A stretch of DNA of 35,938 nt from Gemmatimonadales bacterium (lineage in GTDB: Bacteria > Gemmatimonadota > Gemmatimonadetes > Gemmatimonadales > GWC2-71-9): contig JACDBX010000128.1 in NCBI GenBank assembly GCA_013694695.1, positions 1 to 35,938 on the forward strand, in the 5' to 3' direction. How positions within the stretch are numbered: the first letter of the stretch is position 1; every line of letters starts with the position of its first letter. Below the pieces are notes generated by a model that was given only the letters and a program-made list of their open reading frames with translations, had not been told where the DNA came from and did not search any database. The position numbers were made by a program, and so were the translations under genes. Below are positions 32,951 to 35,938 of this stretch, in pieces.

Positions 32951-33955
32951 GTGCACGCTCCGCAGTCGAAAACGAAACTATTGCACCAACTGCAGTCCAA
33001 CATGCGCCTGCGGCAGATGAGTCCGCGGACCATTGCGGCGTACACCGGCTGGATACGGCGGTATGTCCGGTTCCATCGACTACGTCATCCCCGGGAACTC
33101 GGTGTTGCGGAGGTTCGCGCATTCCTGACGTGGCTGGTGGGTGAGGGGCGGGTGTCGCAATCGACGCAGGCGCAGGCCCTGGCGGCGCTCCTCTTCCTCT
33201 ACCACCATGTGCTCGATCTGCCGCTCGAGGGGCTGGGCCGACTCCCGCGTGGGCGAGCGCCGACGCGGCTGCCGGTGGTCCTCACGCGGGACGAGGTCCA
33301 GCGGGTGATAGGGCGGCTTGATGGCGTGTACCGTCTGCTGGGCTTATTGCTGTACGGCGGTGGGATGCGGTTGATGGAGGGGATCACACTGCGGGTCAAG
33401 GACCTGGATCTCGAGCGGCGCGAGATCGTGATCCGGCGGGGGAAGGGAGCGAAGGACCGGGTCACGGTGCTGCCCGCGGCGGTGGTCGATCCATTGTGGG
33501 ACCATCTGGCCCGGACGCAGGCGCGACACCGCCAAGACTTGAGTGAGCAGGCGGGATGGGTGGCGATTCCCGGGGCGCTCGATCGGAAGTATCCGAACGC
33601 GGGGCGGAGTTGGCCGTGGCAGTGGCTCTTTCCGGCGACGCGACGGCACCGAGACGCCGGGAGCGGGAAGCTGCAACGGCATCACCTGCACGAGAGTGCG
33701 ATGCAGCGGGCGATGACCGGGGCGGTGCGGGCGAGCGGGATCGGCAAACGGGCGAGCTGTCACACTCTGCGGCATTCGTTTGCGACGCACCTGCTCGAGG
33801 CGGGATACGACATCCGAACAGTGCAGGAGCTGTTGGGGCACCGTGACGTCACGACAACGATGATCTACACCCACGTGCTCAACCGCGGCGGGCTTGGGGT
33901 GCGGAGTCCAGCGGACGGACTTGACCTTTCCGACCTCGCGAGGTTCCCGGATTAG
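32951..33955 (+). CDS. intI: Integron integrase (IntI, tyrosine recombinase)
   Basis: Site-specific tyrosine recombinase that inserts and excises gene cassettes at attI and attC. From the GTG at 32951 it has 334 residues, the normal IntI length. The ORF-track start at 32843 lies in a heptad repeat and adds 36 unconserved residues. A SAM-like core-binding domain (about 8-90) is followed by the catalytic domain with Arg140 (GGGMRLMEG), a Lys in RRGKGAKDR, His271/Arg274 ([12 protein letters not shown]), His297 (LLGHRDV) and Tyr306 (TMIYTHV). The IntI-specific patch [17 protein letters not shown] (about 209-225) separates it from XerC/XerD. All catalytic residues are intact. It is divergent from imuB and its 3' end abuts attI. 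Confidence 0.96.
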   Translation: MHAPQSKTKLLHQLQSNMRLRQMSPRTIAAYTGWIRRYVRFHRLRHPRELGVAEVRAFLTWLVGEGRVSQSTQAQALAALLFLYHHVLDLPLEGLGRLPRGRAPTRLPVVLTRDEVQRVIGRLDGVYRLLGLLLYGGGMRLMEGITLRVKDLDLERREIVIRRGKGAKDRVTVLPAAVVDPLWDHLARTQARHRQDLSEQAGWVAIPGALDRKYPNAGRSWPWQWLFPATRRHRDAGSGKLQRHHLHESAMQRAMTGAVRASGIGKRASCHTLRHSFATHLLEAGYDIRTVQELLGHRDVTTTMIYTHVLNRGGLGVRSPADGLDLSDLARFPD

Positions 33956-33965
33956 GTCGCGGGCA

Positions 33966-34031
33966 GTACCCTTCAGGCGACGTACCCTTGCGGGGGGCAG
34001 CCGGTCCCTGCGAGTCCAATACTTGTTAGAC
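33966..34031 (+). other. attI: attI-like recombination site
   Basis: The simple site is GTCCAAT (34014-34020), ACTT, then GTTAGAC (34025-34031); the two 7-mers are imperfect inverted repeats (5 of 7). Exchange would fall after G34025. On the integrase side, two exact direct repeats GTACCCTT (33966-33973 and 33982-33989, 16 bp apart) resemble the DR1/DR2 accessory integrase sites of attI1. There is no second inverted core pair or long stem, so this is attI-like rather than attC. Confidence 0.75.
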
Positions 34032-34046
34032 GCCTTCCGCACTCCC

Positions 34047-34098
34047 TGATGTCACCCCCGTACTTGCCAGCCCTGATGATATCACCTATGATACCACA
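34047..34098 (+). promoter_or_regulatory. Cassette 1 promoter with three operator-like repeats
   Basis: TTGCCA (34064-34069), a 17-bp spacer and TATGAT (34087-34092) form a good sigma70-type promoter. Only 6 bases separate the -10 box from the toxin ATG, so the transcript would be leaderless or nearly so. TGATGTCACC (34047), TGATATCACC (34077) and TGATACCACA (34089) are related 10-mers overlapping the promoter, suited to binding by the RHH antitoxin encoded in the same cassette. Confidence 0.7.
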
Positions 34099-34527
34099 AT
34101 GGCTCGGCGGGTGGTTCTCGACACGAACGTCCTCGTGGCTGCCCTGCGGTCTCAGCGGGGCGCTTCTGCTGCCGTCTTGCGGCGGGTAGGGACAGGGCAG
34201 TTCGAATTCTGCCTGTCCGTGGCCCTGCTACTGGAATACGAAAGCGTCTTGAAGCGCCGCAGTACTGGGATCACACTATCGCCAGCGGCCATCGCCGACA
34301 TTCTGGACTATCTGGCCAAAGTGGGGCAGGCGCAGGAGATCTTTTTTCTTTGGCGTCCGATTTTGCCGGATTCGGGCGATGATCATGTGCTTGAGGTGGC
34401 AGTGGCGGGCAGGTGTGACACGATTGTCACCTTCAACCGACGCGATTTTCGGGGTGCCGAGAAATTTGGCCTCGTCGTCGCGCCCCCAGCAGCGTTCCTG
34501 ACGGACCTGCAGAGCGAGGAATCATGA
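34099..34527 (+). CDS. PIN-domain toxin (cassette 1)
   Basis: Predicted ribonuclease toxin of the PIN family (COG1569-type, putative toxin component). The acidic active-site residues can be placed at Asp8 (LDTNVLV), Glu46 (LLLEYESV), Asp95 (GDDHVLEVA) and Asp116 (NRRDFRGA). The length of 142 residues is typical. It is the first gene of the first cassette and lies 68 bp after the attI core. The stop overlaps the antitoxin start (ATGA), so the toxin precedes its antitoxin, the reverse of the usual VapBC order but common in this PIN group. TA modules in cassette arrays are often thought to stabilise the array. Confidence 0.9.
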   Translation: MARRVVLDTNVLVAALRSQRGASAAVLRRVGTGQFEFCLSVALLLEYESVLKRRSTGITLSPAAIADILDYLAKVGQAQEIFFLWRPILPDSGDDHVLEVAVAGRCDTIVTFNRRDFRGAEKFGLVVAPPAAFLTDLQSEES

Positions 34528-34841
34528 GTGCGATGAGTTTGCGACTCCCGAACTCTCTCCACGAGGCCGCCAAGGACCTGGCGGAGCGGGAGGGTGTTTC
34601 CGTCAACCAGTTGGTGGCCACCGCCTTGGCTGAAAAGCTCTCGGCGCTGATGACGGTCGAGCACCTGCGCGCTCGCGGGGAACGGGGAAGCCGGGCAAAG
34701 TTTCTCGCGGCGATGGCGAGGGCGCCCGATCTTGCACCGGCTCCGCAGGATCGACTGCCGGAGCAAAAGGTGTCTAACAAGCGGTTGCAGGCGACGAAGC
34801 CGCGGCCGACCGCTCGGCGTGCGCCGGCGCGGAAGAAATAG
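34524..34841 (+). CDS. RHH (HicB/Arc-like) antitoxin with attC-encoded tail (cassette 1)
   Basis: Probable antitoxin and autorepressor. Residues 4-45 (MSLRLPNSLHEAAKDLAEREGVSVNQLVATAL) form a ribbon-helix-helix DNA-binding fold like Arc or HicB C-domains. The central part (about 45-80) is likely the toxin-binding segment. The last ~24 residues (from KVSNKRLQATKPRP) are read from inside the attC1 site, so they come from the recombination site rather than from selection on the protein. The start overlaps the toxin stop (ATGA). The same short attC-derived tails recur in cassette genes generally. Confidence 0.83.
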   Translation: MSAMSLRLPNSLHEAAKDLAEREGVSVNQLVATALAEKLSALMTVEHLRARGERGSRAKFLAAMARAPDLAPAPQDRLPEQKVSNKRLQATKPRPTARRAPARKK

Positions 34842-34873
34842 CCGCGCCTTCGCGCCTGAACCGCAAGTTAGGT
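34772..34873 (+). other. attC: attC site of cassette 1
   Basis: R'' GTCTAAC (34772-34778) and R' GTTAGGT (34867-34873). The inner boxes GCGGTTGCAGG and CCTGAACCGC pair except for one unpaired G, matching the extra-helical base that orients attC recombination. The central part (GCGACGAAGCCGCGGC ... GCCGCGCCTTCGC) pairs as a stem. Total length is about 102 bp. It overlaps the 3' end of the antitoxin gene. Confidence 0.93.
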
Positions 34874-34896
34874 GGCCAACCCACATGAGGTCCAAG

Positions 34897-35667
34897 ATGT
34901 CAGACATGCAAGGACGCGTTGCCCTGATCACCGGCGCGAGTAGTGGGATTGGGCGAGCCACCGCCCATGCCTTTGCGGCGAAGGGCGCTCGGGTCGTGGT
35001 AGCTGCCAGGCGGGAGCCGGAACTCGCGTCGCTGGTGGCCGAAATCGAGGTAGCGGGCGGCTACGCCACCGCCGTCGTGACGGATGTCTCCGACGCCCGC
35101 GATGTGGAGCGTATGGTCGCCCACGCAGTCGATACGTACAGCCGTCTCGACTACGCGGTCAACAACGCGGGCATCGAGGGGGAATTCGCGAGCATCACCA
35201 CGCTGGCCGAAGACGAGTGGGATCGGGTACTCGGAATCAACCTGAAGGGCACCTTTCTCTGCCTTCAGCACGAGGTGCGGGCGATGCTCGCCACTGGCCA
35301 CGGCGGGGCGATCGTCAACATCGGCTCCGTCAACTCGTTCCTGGGTTTCGCGACCGGGGCGGCGTACGTCACCTCGAAGCACGGCCTGATCGGCTTGACG
35401 ACATCTGTCTCCGCGGAAGTGGCCTCACAAGGCATCCGGGTCAACCTCGTCTGTCCGGGCATCATCGACACGCCAATGCACCAGCGACTGCGGGGGCTGT
35501 TCGGAGATGACATTTATGACAAGGGCGCGCTACCGCAGGTGCATCTCCAACGTGCGGGTCGACCAGAAGAGATCGCACAGGCCGTGGTCTTCCTCTGCTC
35601 CGATGAGAGCAGTTACATCACCGGGACCACGCTGACCCCGGATGGGGGGTTCACCCTGACGCTCTGA
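34897..35667 (+). CDS. Short-chain dehydrogenase/reductase (cassette 2)
   Basis: Classical SDR oxidoreductase, 256 residues from the ATG at 34897, which has GAGG 6 bases upstream; the track start at 34732 runs through attC1. The NAD(P)-binding motif is TGASSGIG (12-19), with NNAG at 89-92. The catalytic residues are Ser144, Tyr157 and Lys161 (GSVNS, AAYVTSKHG), and the C-terminus has RVNLVCPGIIDTPM. Arg38/Arg39 after the second beta strand (VVVAARREP) favour NADP(H), though this is a weak inference. The substrate is unknown. It is the only gene in cassette 2, and no clear promoter precedes it, so it probably depends on read-through from upstream. Confidence 0.93.
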   Translation: MSDMQGRVALITGASSGIGRATAHAFAAKGARVVVAARREPELASLVAEIEVAGGYATAVVTDVSDARDVERMVAHAVDTYSRLDYAVNNAGIEGEFASITTLAEDEWDRVLGINLKGTFLCLQHEVRAMLATGHGGAIVNIGSVNSFLGFATGAAYVTSKHGLIGLTTSVSAEVASQGIRVNLVCPGIIDTPMHQRLRGLFGDDIYDKGALPQVHLQRAGRPEEIAQAVVFLCSDESSYITGTTLTPDGGFTLTL

Positions 35668-35681
35668 GCTTGGGCGACGCC

Positions 35682-35795
35682 ACCTAACCCGCGCTTGCTG
35701 CGGACGGGGCCAACTGCCTTGGCCACCGCGACGTAGATTTGCTGGAAACGCGGTGGCCTCGGCGGGCCCCGCCGCAGAAGCGCAAGCCGTTATGC
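35682..35795 (+). other. attC: attC site of cassette 2
   Basis: R'' ACCTAAC (35682-35688) and R' GTTATGC (35789-35795). The inner boxes GCGCTTGCTGCGG and CCGCAGAAGCGC pair except for one extra G, at the same position as in attC1. The central region has CGGGGCC/GGGCCCCG and GGCCACCGCG/CGCGGTGGCC stems. Length is about 114 bp. It differs from attC1 in the stem, as expected for cassettes of different origin. Confidence 0.93.
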
Positions 35796-35842
35796 AGCAA
35801 CAACCAGTACAAGGGTGCATGTTCCCGGCTCACATCCCCCTC

Positions 35843-35871
35843 TTGCACTGTAAGTACACCGTACATACATT
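35843..35871 (+). promoter_or_regulatory. Cassette 3 promoter with palindromic operator
   Basis: TTGCAC (35843-35848), a 17-bp spacer and TACATT (35866-35871) precede the BrnT-like ATG by only 5 bases, again implying a leaderless transcript. Within it, 35849-35869 is an imperfect palindrome of the form TGTAnGTACnnnGTACnTACA, placed to block RNA polymerase, as an autorepressing antitoxin would. Confidence 0.7.
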
Positions 35872-35876
35872 CGTGC

Positions 35877-35938
35877 ATGAGCGACCTCCGGTTTGAGTGG
35901 GATCCCCGCAAGGCGGCGGGCAACCTCCGGAAGCACGG
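35877..35938 (+). CDS. brnT: BrnT-family toxin, N-terminal fragment (cassette 3, cut by window end)
   Basis: Only 20 codons are visible before the window ends: MSDLRFEWDPRKAAGNLRKH. This matches the conserved opening of BrnT-type ribonuclease toxins (F-E-W-D-P-x-K-A-x-x-N-x-x-K-H-G). A brnA antitoxin gene is expected directly downstream, outside the window. It lies 82 bp after the cassette junction at attC2. The call rests on a short but highly characteristic motif. Confidence 0.8.
   Translation, partial: MSDLRFEWDPRKAAGNLRKH

Larger units (their letters stand above)
32951..35938 (+). mobile_element. Chromosomal integron: intI, attI and cassette array (continues past window)
   Basis: The unit consists of an integron integrase, an attI-like site at its 3' end, cassette 1 (34026-34867; PIN toxin and RHH antitoxin), cassette 2 (34868-35789; SDR oxidoreductase) and the beginning of cassette 3 (from 35790; BrnT-like toxin). 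All cassette genes and both attC sites face the same way. When each cassette is closed into a circle, its left end restores an exact 7-bp match to its own R'' box: GTTAGAC with GTCTAAC for cassette 1, and GTTAGGT with ACCTAAC for cassette 2. The integrase is transcribed toward the array, opposite to the common layout. Confidence 0.93.

Noticed and set aside
34025-34031. GTTAGAC after intI as the end of a further attC
   Set aside because: There is no upstream R'' or paired inner boxes within about 70 bp; a simple L-R site plus direct repeats fits attI better.
34099-34841. Canonical vapBC operon
   Set aside because: The order is toxin then antitoxin, and the antitoxin is RHH/HicB-like; COG1569-type PIN with an RHH partner fits better.

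Overview
The window comes from a GC-rich bacterial chromosome. Gemmatimonadota is my best guess. The reasons are the very high G+C, the mix of BON, DUF4412-like, YCF48-like and DUF2723 genes, a NirK-like copper protein with a long N-terminus, and an imuB-imuC pair. This is an inference from gene content, not a taxonomic proof.

Layout. 1-2781 (+): a truncated gene, an unknown small gene and an exported M28 metallopeptidase, joined by overlapping start and stop codons. 2795-17540 (-): one long co-directional block read right to left: BON protein, valS, Ig-like lipoprotein, gmhB-like phosphatase, purN, purH, DUF2723 membrane protein, YCF48-like protein, tRNA-Ser(UGA), two DUF4412-type secreted proteins, a BtuF-like lipoprotein, tRNA-Ser(GCU) and gltX. 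Many neighbours overlap by 1-4 bases, which suggests translational coupling. 17613-19553 (+): thrS, followed by about 600 bp of repeat-rich non-coding DNA.

20151-28224 (+): an apparent signalling and nitrogen-oxide/copper block. It holds a soluble histidine kinase, a 50-residue Lys/Ala-rich ORF missing from the ORF track, a GAF histidine kinase, an OmpR-type regulator, a Tat-type two-domain multicopper oxidase, a cupin, a small four-helix membrane protein resembling haem-copper oxidase helices, a nitronate-monooxygenase-like flavoprotein and a NirK-like copper protein. 28241-32751 (-): the DNA-damage mutasome genes imuC (dnaE2) and imuB, without imuA.

32951-end (+): a chromosomal integron, the standout system. 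An integron integrase with all catalytic residues and the IntI-specific patch is followed, at its 3' end, by an attI-like site. Two complete cassettes come next (PIN toxin with RHH antitoxin; SDR oxidoreductase), each closed by an attC site, and then the start of a third cassette (BrnT-like toxin) cut by the window edge. The integrase is read toward the cassettes, opposite to the usual layout, and is divergent from imuB, so a mutasome and a recombinase share one short control region.

A second unexplained signal is a family of 7-bp-period repeats at four places (purN/gmhB gap, thrS downstream region, inside imuB in frame, and the imuB/intI gap). Three of the four pair a heptad array with an inverted heptad array.
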